DNA from: Asticcacaulis sp. AC466
GTDB lineage: Bacteria; Pseudomonadota; Alphaproteobacteria; Caulobacterales; Caulobacteraceae
Length of the DNA: 64,000 nt
Assembly: GCF_000495815.1 (NCBI RefSeq)
Contig: NZ_AWGE01000005.1
Span: 1 to 64,000 of the forward strand
Reading direction: 5' to 3'
In this document: positions 44,944 to 54,536 of the stretch, one piece after another
Layout of the letters: every line of letters begins with the position of its first letter
Numbering within the stretch: the stretch's first letter is position 1
Program-made: the position numbers and the translations under genes
The notes under the pieces: generated by a model
Databases searched by the model: none
Seen by the model: only the letters and a program-made list of their open reading frames with translations
Told to the model about the DNA's origin: nothing

Positions 44944-44966
44944 AGGTGAGGAACAACCAAAGGGAG

Positions 44967-47756
44967 TTAGTAGGTCGCCCGTACAGATATGCCGAACCGA
45001 CGATCGTTCATCGTGTATTGGAGAGGTTGGCCCGGTGTGTCGATATAGGTCACGCCCAATCGGTTCAGCAGATTGACGCCGTCAACCGACACGGAGATGT
45101 GCGAGTTGATATTGACGGAGATCGAGGCGTCCAGGGTCGCATAGGGGGCCTGATATTGCATGGTTCCATTGGCGCCGCTACCCGTCGTTGTATCGAAATA
45201 CTTGCCGCGCCAGTTCCACGCCAAACGACCTGAAACCGGTCCCTTTTCATATAGGGCTACGAGGTTATAGCTGTCGCGGGACAGCTTTTCGAGCGGCAAA
45301 GACGTCGTAACCGGAGCGCCATTGACCGTCGTTGTGAAGGACGTATCGCTGTTGGCGTAGGTGTAGTTCGCCTGGACACCGAGACCGTTAAACGGTGAGG
45401 GTAGGAAATCGAAGAACTGCTGGTACGCAACCTCAAAGCCTTTGATGGTGCCATTGCCGGCGTTGGTAGACGTCGCCGTATCATAAGTCCGTCCACCGAA
45501 TGTCCGGGGCACGTTATCGCCATAGATGAAGCCGTCGGTCTTTTTCAGGAAGACGCCACCGGTTAGAGAGCCATTCTGCGCGAAATACCATTCCGCCGTC
45601 AGGTCGTAATTATCGGAGGTGATCGGCTTGAGATAGGGGTTGCCTTGGCTTGCGCTGGCATGACCTGTTTTGGGGTTGATCTGGTTGGCGGCGCCGAGCG
45701 ACAAATTGGTCGAGAGCTGATCGAAATTCGGCCGGCTGATAGCGCGCGAATAGGCGCCACGGAATTGCAGGGTATCGCTTGCCTTCACACGAACGTTGAA
45801 GGATGGCAGGACGGAGGTGTATTTGTTGGTTGTCTGAATCTGCTCTGTGGTGCCGTCAGCGTTAAACTGAGTGCCGACCGAGGCCAGCTTGGTTTGGACA
45901 ACACGGACACCCATATTGCCGTCGACCGGGAACTCTCCGACCTGGAAACCGTAGTCGGCCGAAGCAAAGCCACCAAAAGTCTTTTCGTTAAGGGTCGTTA
46001 TATCTGCCGGGTTGAAGGAAATTTGGCGTTGAGCGCCGACGAGCGCGTAGGTCGCACCCAGGCTATTCCACAGGCCGGAGCCAGCGACGAACTCCGGATA
46101 AAGGACACCGCCTGGCAGGGTTTTCTTGTCGAAGAAGTCGGGCGACGGCCCGAACTTGTAGAGTTGCGGCCACTGGCTAAGCGCAGGCAGCGCCGTGCCG
46201 TTGGGCTGAGAGCAACTCGGGTCCGCCCCGTTCGCGTAGAGACAGACGCCATGCCAGGTGCCGCGCAGATCGATATCGCTATCGGTCGCGCGAAGGCCGC
46301 CGTGGAGCTTTTTCAGGAAGCTGCCTTCCATTTCGTATTCGACATCGTAAGCGACGGCGGTCTGATCGGCCGTATTTCTCGTCAGCGAGTCGGCGATGTA
46401 CGTCACAGTATATTTCGAGACATCCGTAAACGCCGCCGGATCGCTGACGTTCCACACCGGGTTCTTTCCGCGCAGATCGAAAGTAACGACCTCTTGGTTG
46501 GTTGCCGTGTTGGGGTTCTCGCCGGCCACCTTGTGCTGCGATAAGACAAGACCGTTGCGATCAGCATCATAGACCGACTGCAGGTATTGAAGATCGAACT
46601 GCATTTTCAGGCGAGAACTGACCTGCCACTTGGCATTCAATGTATAGTTGCCGGTGTGGGTTCTCAGCTCTTGGTCAAACCGGCCCGATTCATACGTTTG
46701 CTTGGCAATCGCGCCGCTTGTTGCATAGCCCTCGTTGTTAAAGGTCCAAGTTGCCCCCGCCTGAGGCGTGGGAATGGCCTCATTCGTTGTCGGATCCATC
46801 AGGTAGTTGTCGATGGGGTAGAAGTAAGCGCCGGTCCGGTCGAACTTGTAGTCGGTATACTGCGCTTGAGCCGTAATAAGCAGCGTGTCCGACGGCCGCC
46901 ATTGGAAGGCAGCGGCAAGGCCCAGTCTGCGACGGTCGCCATTGTCATCGTAAATCTGGAAGCCGAGCGGAATTTTGCCGTTAGCAGGAAGACCGGAAAC
47001 CGTGCCCGCCGTTGGGGCGACCTGCTGGCCAACGAGGATAGCATCCTGGCGGTAATCGCTTTTTCCGTAAACGGCGTTAATGAGCACGCCCATTTCGCCC
47101 AGGTTCGTGTTGAACCGGTTGCTGTACAAGCCAGATATCGCGCCGCCGTATTTATCCGCGCGGTCGTAATAATTGCCCTTCACCGTGGTGCTGATGACTT
47201 GGCCCGGAGCATCGAAGGGCAGACGGGTGCGCAGGTTGATCGCACCGCCGACGCCGCCTTCGACGATGTTGGCAGGGGGGTTCTTATAAACATCGATGCC
47301 GGCGAGCAATTCGGGCGGAATGCCCTCAAGGTCCAGCGCACGACTGCCGGCAGCGGAGAACACCGCGCGGCCATCGAGAAGGTTTAGAGTCTGGGTCAAT
47401 CCTCGGATCGTAACGGCCGGCTGCGTGCGATGGTCGAAATCCGTGGCGCCTTCGCCGTAGCGGCGTTGGATCTGTATGCCTGTGATACGCTGCAAGGCCT
47501 CGGTAGTGTTGGCGTCGGGCAGTTTGCCGATATCCGTCGCCTGAACCGAATCGACGATTTGGTTCGAGTTCTTCTTGATTGCGGTGGCTGACCTAAGCGA
47601 AGCTTTCACACCGGTAACGACCACGACCGTCGCATCGGCTTTGTCTGGAGAGGGTTGCGGCTCGGCGCTTTGCGCCTGAGCGATGACCGGCAGCAGCAGC
47701 GCAGCGGCCCCGGCAGTCCCCATTAAGAGTGTCCTGTAGGCTCTGAATTTAGGCAT
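44967..47756 (-). CDS. TonB-dependent receptor 2
   Basis: 929 aa outer-membrane receptor. The signal peptide (MPKFRAYRTLLMGTAGAAAL, cleavage after AQA) is preceded by a perfect ribosome-binding site AGGAGGA, which decides for the ATG at 47756 over an upstream one at 47876. The plug starts at VVVVTGVKASLRSA, contains DTNTEAL-like and NLLDGRAVFSAAGSRALDLE segments, and the barrel ends in an aromatic residue (RATY). It belongs to the large CUT-type receptors of Caulobacterales and Xanthomonadales. A halogenase gene follows. Substrate unknown; nearby GH115 suggests a plant glycan. Confidence 0.94.
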   Translation of the reverse strand: MPKFRAYRTLLMGTAGAAALLLPVIAQAQSAEPQPSPDKADATVVVVTGVKASLRSATAIKKNSNQIVDSVQATDIGKLPDANTTEALQRITGIQIQRRYGEGATDFDHRTQPAVTIRGLTQTLNLLDGRAVFSAAGSRALDLEGIPPELLAGIDVYKNPPANIVEGGVGGAINLRTRLPFDAPGQVISTTVKGNYYDRADKYGGAISGLYSNRFNTNLGEMGVLINAVYGKSDYRQDAILVGQQVAPTAGTVSGLPANGKIPLGFQIYDDNGDRRRLGLAAAFQWRPSDTLLITAQAQYTDYKFDRTGAYFYPIDNYLMDPTTNEAIPTPQAGATWTFNNEGYATSGAIAKQTYESGRFDQELRTHTGNYTLNAKWQVSSRLKMQFDLQYLQSVYDADRNGLVLSQHKVAGENPNTATNQEVVTFDLRGKNPVWNVSDPAAFTDVSKYTVTYIADSLTRNTADQTAVAYDVEYEMEGSFLKKLHGGLRATDSDIDLRGTWHGVCLYANGADPSCSQPNGTALPALSQWPQLYKFGPSPDFFDKKTLPGGVLYPEFVAGSGLWNSLGATYALVGAQRQISFNPADITTLNEKTFGGFASADYGFQVGEFPVDGNMGVRVVQTKLASVGTQFNADGTTEQIQTTNKYTSVLPSFNVRVKASDTLQFRGAYSRAISRPNFDQLSTNLSLGAANQINPKTGHASASQGNPYLKPITSDNYDLTAEWYFAQNGSLTGGVFLKKTDGFIYGDNVPRTFGGRTYDTATSTNAGNGTIKGFEVAYQQFFDFLPSPFNGLGVQANYTYANSDTSFTTTVNGAPVTTSLPLEKLSRDSYNLVALYEKGPVSGRLAWNWRGKYFDTTTGSGANGTMQYQAPYATLDASISVNINSHISVSVDGVNLLNRLGVTYIDTPGQPLQYTMNDRRFGISVRATY

Positions 47757-48815
47757 AAATTGTCCTCCTGTTGTGGCGTGGGCTTTTTTCCCACTTATTG
47801 GCCCGTCCGCTTGAGCGGTGGTAGTAGAGCCTGGCAGTCCGTATAAATCGCACTTATTATTTTGGCAACACGCCAAATGTATTATAATTCAAACTCGCCG
47901 TCATTTTGTCTGAGTGTTGCCGATTGCACACATTCCCGTAAGGGTGCGCGAGTGGCGGCGGCTTGGAAGGTTTGTGAAATGTGACGACCTATTGCGTTGC
48001 GTCTGACAAGGGGTGGATATTGATTTGAGAATTTATAATCACACATAAATGAATTTCACGAAGCGCGTGACGTGGATGTGTGCGGCTGCGGGACGCGCAG
48101 TGGTCGCCTTCTCCGGTTGGGGCACGGTTCCGGCTTTGGGCCTTCCTTTCGCCTGATAATCGTCCGTTGCCATGGTTGGCTATCTTGCCGGGCATTAACG
48201 CGGATTATCGGTCTGGGATGTGCTGTGGGTGCCCGTGGGGAACTTTCTAATGCGATTAAATGAGCGGGCTGGGCGAGCCGTTGCTCGGATTGGCCCACCA
48301 TCGCGTGACGCATCTCTCCAAAAATATGCGTGTAAGAAATAAGCGTGGTTGATCTTACTCATGCCCCAGGTGTCGCGGCAACGGATAGGGCGCGGACCGT
48401 TAAGTCGGGCGCAGCGTCTCACCCTCTTTTCAAAACCGCAAATAGGTCACGCTTTTATAAATCATACATATTGTGCGTGTGATTCTTATTTTCGGCGAGC
48501 CCTCACACCCAATGCCCGCACCCAGGACGAGCATCCCTTGATGCCAAAAGACTTTCGAATAATGCGTAAGTACTTTGCAAAAGTCGAAGTGAAATATTTT
48601 GGGCTTGCAATAATCGGATGCATCCCGCTTCAAAACACGGTGGCTGCAAAGCCGGTTTTTACAATCGCCCGGACTATTGACCGCATGCTCTTGTCTATAC
48701 CGGGTGTCAGATAGCTTTCATGGTACGTGCTTATCACATGTAGTGAGCCTATTAGAGGCTGACCGCACCTTTGTAGTGGTATCGGATCGTTCAATCCTAT
48801 TGCCAGCTCTTGCTC
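47757..48815. other. About 1 kb without a supported gene
   Basis: Gap between the start of TonB receptor 2 and the end of the first GntR gene. Its left 130 bp are AT-rich and form the receptor promoter, with a perfect dyad TTTGGC-N5-GCCAAA at 47861-47877. The rest has only short frames on both strands (for example 48072-48263 and 48349-48714) with non-ATG starts, no ribosome-binding sites and no recognisable protein. It may contain decayed genes or an unrecognised small RNA. Confidence 0.4.
47861..47877. promoter_or_regulatory. Dyad TTTGGC-N5-GCCAAA upstream of TonB receptor 2
   Basis: Perfect 6-bp arms about 105 bp before the receptor start, in AT-rich promoter DNA. It differs from the TTGGT-type palindromes of the other glycan genes in spacer and arm end, so a different regulator is possible. 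Confidence 0.45.
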
Positions 48816-49592
48816 TCAGGTGTCGGCGAAGGCGCCGCCTTCAGCAAGGAAGGTTTTGACGTTCTCAATGTGCTGCCACATCGCCACGTAGGCTGCGTCG
48901 CCATCACGGCGGCGTAAAGCTTTGAGAATCGCCTCGTGGTCTGCGCCCCAGTTGTCGCGGTAATTTGCGTCCTTCACGCGTTCATGAAGACTACGCCACA
49001 TAGGGCTATCATCGCGTCTATGCCACAACTGGTTGACGAGAAGAGCGAGTTCCTTGTTCTGCGTGGCTTGGGCGATGGCCATGTGGAATTGTATGTCCAG
49101 GGCTTCCTTCGGCTCCCCATAGGGAGCGCTACGATGGTTGGCCCAGGCCTGTTCAATGACGGCGAGGTCGCGGTCGGTAGCGTTTTCGGCCGCCAGTTTG
49201 GCAATGTGACTTTCAAACATTTGGCGAGCTTCGAGGAGCTCGAACGGGGCTGCCGGAGGCTTGCTCTCCAGAGCGCTTGAGGTCTCATATAGTCCGTCGT
49301 CTGGTGCGACGGATTGGTAGGCCGTTCGGGTAATGTAGATCCCGGAGCCTTGTCGCGGGTCGATGAGCCCCTTCACATCCAGCATGACCAGAGCATCGCG
49401 AATGACGGTTCGACCCACGTCGTACCACGCGGCTAGATCTCGCTCCGGCGGCAATCTGCCGGTCGAGTGAAATTCTCCAGCTCTTATTCTGTGAACCAGA
49501 TCGTTTCCAATATCCTGGTAAGCGCGGCGCTCCTTAAGGGCTGGCCCGGCTTCCGGTGCCGGCTCATTTGCGCTCGGGACAAGTTTATCCAT
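48816..49592 (-). CDS. GntR/FadR-family regulator 1
   Basis: 258 aa. N-terminal winged helix (LPPERDLAAWYDVGRTVIRD, then GLIDPRQGSGIYIT) and an all-helical FadR-type ligand domain with the usual metal-site histidines (FHMAIAQATQN; HEAILKALRRRDGDAA). It lies 59 bp behind the GH115 gene on the same strand, probably as an operon. Regulators of this subgroup include UxuR/ExuR, which sense hexuronates; a glucuronate-type ligand would fit the GH115 partner. It is a clear paralogue of the regulator at 58499. Confidence 0.9.
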   Translation of the reverse strand: MDKLVPSANEPAPEAGPALKERRAYQDIGNDLVHRIRAGEFHSTGRLPPERDLAAWYDVGRTVIRDALVMLDVKGLIDPRQGSGIYITRTAYQSVAPDDGLYETSSALESKPPAAPFELLEARQMFESHIAKLAAENATDRDLAVIEQAWANHRSAPYGEPKEALDIQFHMAIAQATQNKELALLVNQLWHRRDDSPMWRSLHERVKDANYRDNWGADHEAILKALRRRDGDAAYVAMWQHIENVKTFLAEGGAFADT

Positions 49593-49651
49593 TTTAGTTT
49601 CTATTCGAATATGATGAAGGGACGATATCAGGCTTTGGTGCGTCCCATAGA

Positions 49652-52480
49652 TCAGGGGCCTGATGGATCGGTTCGAATGGCCCCGTAATGGGGTTGAGCA
49701 CCGTCCAGGTCTATCTCTATCCGATCGATCACCAGACCCGGATCGGCGGGATAGAGCCTCAGGATATGCTCCCCGGCGGGCAGGGTTTTGAAGCTGAAGC
49801 CCTGTATTGAGGTATTGGACAAGACGTTGTCACGCCACTGGTCGCTGCGACCGGTGGTCGAAAAGTCAAGGGGCTGAACAGGGCCGCCATCGAGACTCGC
49901 CACGCCGGACAGGCCTTGGGCGGGGGTCGCTGGATGGGTTGGCAGGGCCACTATCTTCACCTTGCCGCCGGAAGTGGAGGATGTCGCGAAACGGTAGGTG
50001 AGAGGCGTGCGCTGCATTGCCTCTTGTGTCGAGACGGACGAAAGCGTGAGGCGGGACCGCAAAACGCTTCCGAAACTGCCCAGTCCACTGACGGTGTCCC
50101 AATCCTTCCCCATATCAGCCAGGTCCGGCCGAAGCGTTAGACGCTTGTTGTCTTCGCCCGTAAGCGATGAGGGCAAGGGCGGAAGAATGCGGACATAGAG
50201 ATGATGTTCGGCGTTACCACATCTCAGAACAATGTACTTGTCCGCAGGGGGCGACAGGCCGTCATAGCGCAAGGTGAGCTTGGCCTCGTAGTTGTTACTT
50301 GCATCCAGGGTGCCTGCCGTTTGGCTTAAAGTAAGGCCTGACTCTGGGTTTTGGCTTTGAGTGGACCAGTCCTGTGTGGCCGGTTGATGAGCGAAGAGGG
50401 TCACCGGTCGTGTTTGGGCGCGCCCGGCTACGAAGGTAAGCGTGTTGTGATCATTGATCCATTGTCCGGACACCGACAGGTCGCATCCACTTTTTTGAGA
50501 GGTCGACCACTGAGGCCAGGCCGGCTCATCAAACACCGGCAGGCGTCGGGGCGCCATATCCATCATGCCCTGCCATTTGCCGTTAAGAAGCGCGTCATAG
50601 CGCTTGGTGTCTTCCACCAGCGCTATATGGGCGGCCTTGGCCTGACCGACATAGCTGTTCGCGCTCGCCCTTTGTTCGCGGGCATAAAACTCTGCCAGAT
50701 CGAGGCTGAGTATCCGGATGTTAAGTTCGGCACTTGCGCGGACGGGGTAGAGGACAAGCTCATAAAAGGCGGCCTGTCGGTCTTCGGGCAATTTTGCTCC
50801 AATGGCCTCGGCCTGTGCCGTTATCTCCCGATAGGCCGCTATACGGTCGAGCGCTTCCTGGTCATTCGACGTGACGTAGCGCGTCGGGCGGTTTGGCGTT
50901 ACCCATTCCGTTTGCCCAAATCCCATGAACTCAGGCTTGCGCTCGAATGACAGGTCATAATAACGCCGCATCAGAGTCGTCAGCGGCAGAGCGTAGTCTG
51001 AGCCGAATTGTTCGCTCATGAACGCTTGCAGATGGTCGTCAGCCGGCTGATGAAGGCGATTGGCGTCAAAGGCCAGATCGAGGAAATACTCGGTCAGATA
51101 TTCTATAGGCTTTATGTCGCCGACATTGACGATCCACATCTGGCGCGCATTGGCGTCGTACGCGCGTCCCATTTCTTCGCGGATCAGGCCCGGGTGCGTC
51201 GTGCCAAGCCAGAGATAGTCATGAGGGCGTCCCCAATAGGACAGATGGTAGTAGATGCCCGCCCCGCCAGCTCTCTTTTGCTCCGCCGGCCCTGAAAGAT
51301 GCCTGAGATATCCATAATTGTCGTCGGCCCACATGAGTGTCACATCGTCGGGGACCGAAAGGCCGGCATCATAAGCTTCTTGGAGCTCGTGATAGGCGAC
51401 ATAGACCTGGGGTATCGTGGTTACGGGGCGCTTCAGGCTTTTTGTCAGCAGGCGCTGTTGCAGGCTAATGACGTTTTCCAGCACCTGGCGGCGAGCCTGG
51501 GTCGTATCGGCACCCTGCATCGGCCCGTCATGGATGCCGCGCAGACCGACGGTGTATATGCTTTCATAGCGCCGGCTTTGTTGGATACGCTCAGTCCAGT
51601 AGCGGGCGATTTCATCACTGTTCCGCGTGAAATCAAACGGCCCCCGCCGGCTCTCATCCCATTCACGCAGGTTGTTGCGCATCATCGGCTCGGCATGAGA
51701 GGTGCCGATGACGATCGCATAATCATGCGCCAGGGCGGGGCTGGCCGGATCACTGTAAAAGGGGGCCGACACCGCATGCATGGCGGGCCAAAGCGTGTTG
51801 GCTTTCAGGCGCCACATGAGTTCGAACACGCGGGTATAGGTTTTGGGGCCTATATTGCCCTTGGACGCATCGAGTGTCTTCGCCGCCCAGGGCTCCAGGC
51901 CCCAGTCCTCATCATTGAGAAATATGCCGCGATATTTGACGGATGGCGTCGTCGACGTGAACAGGTCCTCTGACACCGCCAATCGCGGTTGACGTCTGGG
52001 GGAGACATCCGCCCACCAAGACCAGGGGGAGACGCCTAGGCTCCGAGTGAGGTCTACGACGCCGTAGACGGTCCCGCGGACATCCGACCCGGCAATAACA
52101 ATATAGGTCGCTTTTCCCTCATGTGCGACAAAGCGACGATAGACTTCCCATTGTCCCGACAGATCGTCCAGTTTGACGCCAGCCTGTGCGGCCAAATTTC
52201 GGATCTTCGGCGCGCTTGCCAGGCCCAGCAGGATACAGGTTGTCCGACACGCTTCGGACTTTACCGCGACGATCGGCGTCTGGCCCGACAGATCCTTTAA
52301 ATCATTGGCCAGCATCGCGGAGGCAAGCTCCAACGTCTTGCCTGCACCCGTGTCGTCGCGATGGATTTCAGCGATCGTCTTGCCGTCGAAGATGGAGACG
52401 TCGGCGCGGGCGTGCCACGCGTACACAAAGCTGGTTAATGACAGGGCGGCCGCTAAAAGCCGACTTCCTAAGGACGCCAC
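49652..52480 (-). CDS. GH115-type alpha-glucuronidase, exported
   Basis: 942 aa with a signal peptide (about 1-26, ending HARA). The body matches GH115 xylan alpha-1,2-glucuronidases: a mixed N-terminal domain, a TIM-barrel with FLNDEDWGLEPWAAKT, MHAVSAPFYSDP, IVIGTSHAEPMMRNNLREWD and MWADDNYGYLRHLS, a helical bundle and a C-terminal beta domain. GH115 removes (4-O-methyl-)glucuronic acid from glucuronoxylan. Start is GTG with AAGGA nine bases upstream. A GntR regulator follows in the same operon. No xylanase is in the window, so it may act on fragments. Confidence 0.92.
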   Translation of the reverse strand: MASLGSRLLAAALSLTSFVYAWHARADVSIFDGKTIAEIHRDDTGAGKTLELASAMLANDLKDLSGQTPIVAVKSEACRTTCILLGLASAPKIRNLAAQAGVKLDDLSGQWEVYRRFVAHEGKATYIVIAGSDVRGTVYGVVDLTRSLGVSPWSWWADVSPRRQPRLAVSEDLFTSTTPSVKYRGIFLNDEDWGLEPWAAKTLDASKGNIGPKTYTRVFELMWRLKANTLWPAMHAVSAPFYSDPASPALAHDYAIVIGTSHAEPMMRNNLREWDESRRGPFDFTRNSDEIARYWTERIQQSRRYESIYTVGLRGIHDGPMQGADTTQARRQVLENVISLQQRLLTKSLKRPVTTIPQVYVAYHELQEAYDAGLSVPDDVTLMWADDNYGYLRHLSGPAEQKRAGGAGIYYHLSYWGRPHDYLWLGTTHPGLIREEMGRAYDANARQMWIVNVGDIKPIEYLTEYFLDLAFDANRLHQPADDHLQAFMSEQFGSDYALPLTTLMRRYYDLSFERKPEFMGFGQTEWVTPNRPTRYVTSNDQEALDRIAAYREITAQAEAIGAKLPEDRQAAFYELVLYPVRASAELNIRILSLDLAEFYAREQRASANSYVGQAKAAHIALVEDTKRYDALLNGKWQGMMDMAPRRLPVFDEPAWPQWSTSQKSGCDLSVSGQWINDHNTLTFVAGRAQTRPVTLFAHQPATQDWSTQSQNPESGLTLSQTAGTLDASNNYEAKLTLRYDGLSPPADKYIVLRCGNAEHHLYVRILPPLPSSLTGEDNKRLTLRPDLADMGKDWDTVSGLGSFGSVLRSRLTLSSVSTQEAMQRTPLTYRFATSSTSGGKVKIVALPTHPATPAQGLSGVASLDGGPVQPLDFSTTGRSDQWRDNVLSNTSIQGFSFKTLPAGEHILRLYPADPGLVIDRIEIDLDGAQPHYGAIRTDPSGP

Positions 52481-52800
52481 GGTTCGTTATCCTTGTCTGT
52501 AGAAAAAATATCCGCCGGGCTCAAAACCACGGTTTCCATGCCGATCAAATTTGGTCAACCATTTGTGGATTTAAATGCGATGTTGCGGACAAATACAACA
52601 ATAAATCTCAATAGGTTACACAGCTGACACTTGGAACGATCGGTTAACGGATCAAATTATGCTGCGTCTAATGGTTGATTATATTTCGGATCATGTTGAA
52701 ATTTATAGACAAATTTCTACAGTCTTGTATCTTTGATGTGACTTCGCGACACTGCTGAACATAGCAAAATGGCGTCGCGTGAGGACCGGGGAGTACACCA
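52481..52800. promoter_or_regulatory. Divergent control region of GH115 and halogenase 2
   Basis: 320 bp, AT-rich, between two divergent genes. It contains the UxuR-like palindrome at 52550-52563 and should hold both promoters. No gene seen. Confidence 0.45.
52550..52563. promoter_or_regulatory. UxuR/ExuR-like palindrome upstream of GH115
   Basis: TTTGGTCAACCATT: TTGGT-N2-ACCA core, close to the ATTGGTATACCAAT operator known for E. coli UxuR/ExuR. It sits 70 bp before the GH115 start and about 240 bp before halogenase 2. The GntR/FadR paralogues encoded nearby are the natural candidates to bind it. Confidence 0.5.
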
Positions 52801-54315
52801 ATGTCGCAAGAGGCCATCAAGAAAGTTGTCATCGCGGGCGGGGGCACGGCAGGGTGGATGACGGCCGCCTGGTTTTCCAAGATATTGCGCGATGACTTTG
52901 ACGAGATTGTCCTGGTTGAAAGCGAGGAAATCGGCACGGTCGGCGTAGGCGAAGCGACAACGCCCTATATCCACGTCTTCAATCGTTGCCTCGGCATAGA
53001 CGAAGACGCCTTTGTCAGGTTTACCAAGGGCACCTTCAAGCTCGGGATTGAGTTTGTGAACTGGGGCCGCCAGGGTCACGCCTATCACCATTCCTTCGGC
53101 CCCTATGGCCGTGAATACGGCGCCTTGCCGTTTCATGCGATCTGGCTGCGGCATTATCTCGAAAATCCTCAGGACCGACTGGAAAATTACAGCTTACAAT
53201 CCGTCGCCTCCTTAAACGGCCGGTTTATGCGGCCAACGGGCGCCAATTCGCCTTTGGCGGAGATCGCCTACGCCTATCAGTTCGATGCTTCCCTGTACGC
53301 GCGCTTTCTGCGTTCGATTTCAGAAGCGGCGGGCGCCCGGCGCATCGAAGGGAAGATCCAGACGGTTAAGCTTGACGCCGAAGGCGCAATCGAAAGTCTA
53401 TGCCTGACGGACGGCCGTATTGTGGACGGCGACCTCTTTATCGACTGTACGGGCTTTAGGGCGCTTCTGCTCGGCGAGGCCTTGGGAGTGGGCTATATCG
53501 ACTGGTCCAAATACCTGCCTTGTGACCGCGCCATAGCTGTACCGACGCGACGCGAAGGCGCACCGGCGCCTTTCACACGATCCACGGCGTTGAGCGCCGG
53601 CTGGCAATGGCGCATTCCGTTGCAGCACAGGGACGGGAATGGTCATGTCTTCTCAAGCGCCTTTATGGACGAAACCAAGGCCATGGATGATTTGTTTGCC
53701 AATCTGGGTTCAGCCCCTATCGGTGACCCACGGCCTATCCGGTTTACGACGGGACGCCGGGAAACATTCTGGAAAAAGAACTGCATAGCGGTCGGCTTAT
53801 CCGCAGGCTTCCTTGAGCCGTTGGAATCCACCTCGATCATGCTCATTCAGAACGCGATTCTGCGCCTGCAATATCTGTTTCCGGATAAGGGATTTGCCGC
53901 GGCGGATACGGCGGCCTATAACGCCGCGATGGTGCGCGAGTACGAGGATATCCGCGATTTCCTCATACTGCACTACAAGGTTGGCGTGCGCCAGGATTCG
54001 GAATTTTGGCGTTATTGTCAGCAGATGGATATACCTGACGGCCTCCAACACCGCATCGATCTGTTTTCGAGTCGGGGCCGCATCCCCGAAGAACGTGGCG
54101 AGCAGTTCCGCACGCCCAGTTGGCTGGCGGTCATGGTGGGGCAGGGCCTGTGTCCGGCGGCGCCCGATCCGCTTAGCCTGAGTATACCGTCAGATCGCGT
54201 TGAGACCTGGCTGTCCGATCTTCGCAGCGTCATTGGCAACTGCCTCAGTCGTATGCCCATGCACCAGGACTTTATTGCCCGGTATTGTCAGGCCGAAGGG
54301 CTTGAGGTGGCCTGA
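52801..54315 (+). CDS. Flavin-dependent tryptophan halogenase homologue 2
   Basis: 504 aa, close in length and sequence to the homologue at 43325. FAD loop IAGGGTAGWMTAAWF, Lys in GTFKLGIEFVNW at the PrnA Lys79 place, WxWxIP in GWQWRIPLQHRDGNG, and FLEPLESTSIML with the catalytic Glu are present, so it should be active. GGGGAG precedes the ATG. It is divergent from GH115 and convergent with TonB receptor 3. No prenyl, peptide or polyketide synthesis genes are near. Its substrate may be a protein or an imported aromatic. Confidence 0.9.
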   Translation: MSQEAIKKVVIAGGGTAGWMTAAWFSKILRDDFDEIVLVESEEIGTVGVGEATTPYIHVFNRCLGIDEDAFVRFTKGTFKLGIEFVNWGRQGHAYHHSFGPYGREYGALPFHAIWLRHYLENPQDRLENYSLQSVASLNGRFMRPTGANSPLAEIAYAYQFDASLYARFLRSISEAAGARRIEGKIQTVKLDAEGAIESLCLTDGRIVDGDLFIDCTGFRALLLGEALGVGYIDWSKYLPCDRAIAVPTRREGAPAPFTRSTALSAGWQWRIPLQHRDGNGHVFSSAFMDETKAMDDLFANLGSAPIGDPRPIRFTTGRRETFWKKNCIAVGLSAGFLEPLESTSIMLIQNAILRLQYLFPDKGFAAADTAAYNAAMVREYEDIRDFLILHYKVGVRQDSEFWRYCQQMDIPDGLQHRIDLFSSRGRIPEERGEQFRTPSWLAVMVGQGLCPAAPDPLSLSIPSDRVETWLSDLRSVIGNCLSRMPMHQDFIARYCQAEGLEVA

Positions 54316-54399
54316 GGCCGCAGAGTTCAAAATAGCGTAGTTTCACCGTTACAGGGTTGCCTGCCTCCGTCGTTGATGGAGGGGTGGTGGGTTTGCGCC

Positions 54400-54430
54400 A
54401 AAAAAAAGCCTGGCGGTTCAACCGCCAGGC
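54400..54430. terminator. Hairpin between halogenase 2 and TonB receptor 3
   Basis: Stem GCCTGGCGGT/ACCGCCAGGC (54408-54417 and 54421-54430) with a 3-base loop and eight A on its left. Read on the minus strand it has a U-run, so it is a strong second terminator for receptor 3. On the plus strand it may also end the halogenase transcript, though without a T-run there. Confidence 0.75.
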
Positions 54431-54479
54431 CAGGACTCGCGCACAGGGAACTTTGTGACGGATGAAGATCCGTCTGCCG

Positions 54480-54520
54480 AAAAAAGGGAGGCGCGGCCCG
54501 AAGGGGACAGGACGCGCCTC
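54480..54520 (-). terminator. Intrinsic terminator directly after TonB receptor 3
   Basis: Inverted repeat GAGGCGCG (54488-54495) and CGCGCCTC (54513-54520). On the minus strand it is followed by CCTTTTTTC, 17 bp after the receptor stop. Together with the hairpin at 54400 it gives tandem terminators. Confidence 0.75.
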
Positions 54521-54536
54521 TGAGGGTTCGACCGTG

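Noticed and set aside
44834-44956. N-terminal extension of halogenase 1
   Set aside because: It would begin inside the terminator of receptor 2; the start at 44833 aligns with halogenase 2.
45645-46544. 299-codon frame on the plus strand
   Set aside because: Antisense shadow of TonB receptor 2, whose strand has signal peptide and plug/barrel motifs.
48349-48714. 121-codon frame in the 1-kb gap
   Set aside because: Starts with TTG, no ribosome-binding site, no domain recognised.
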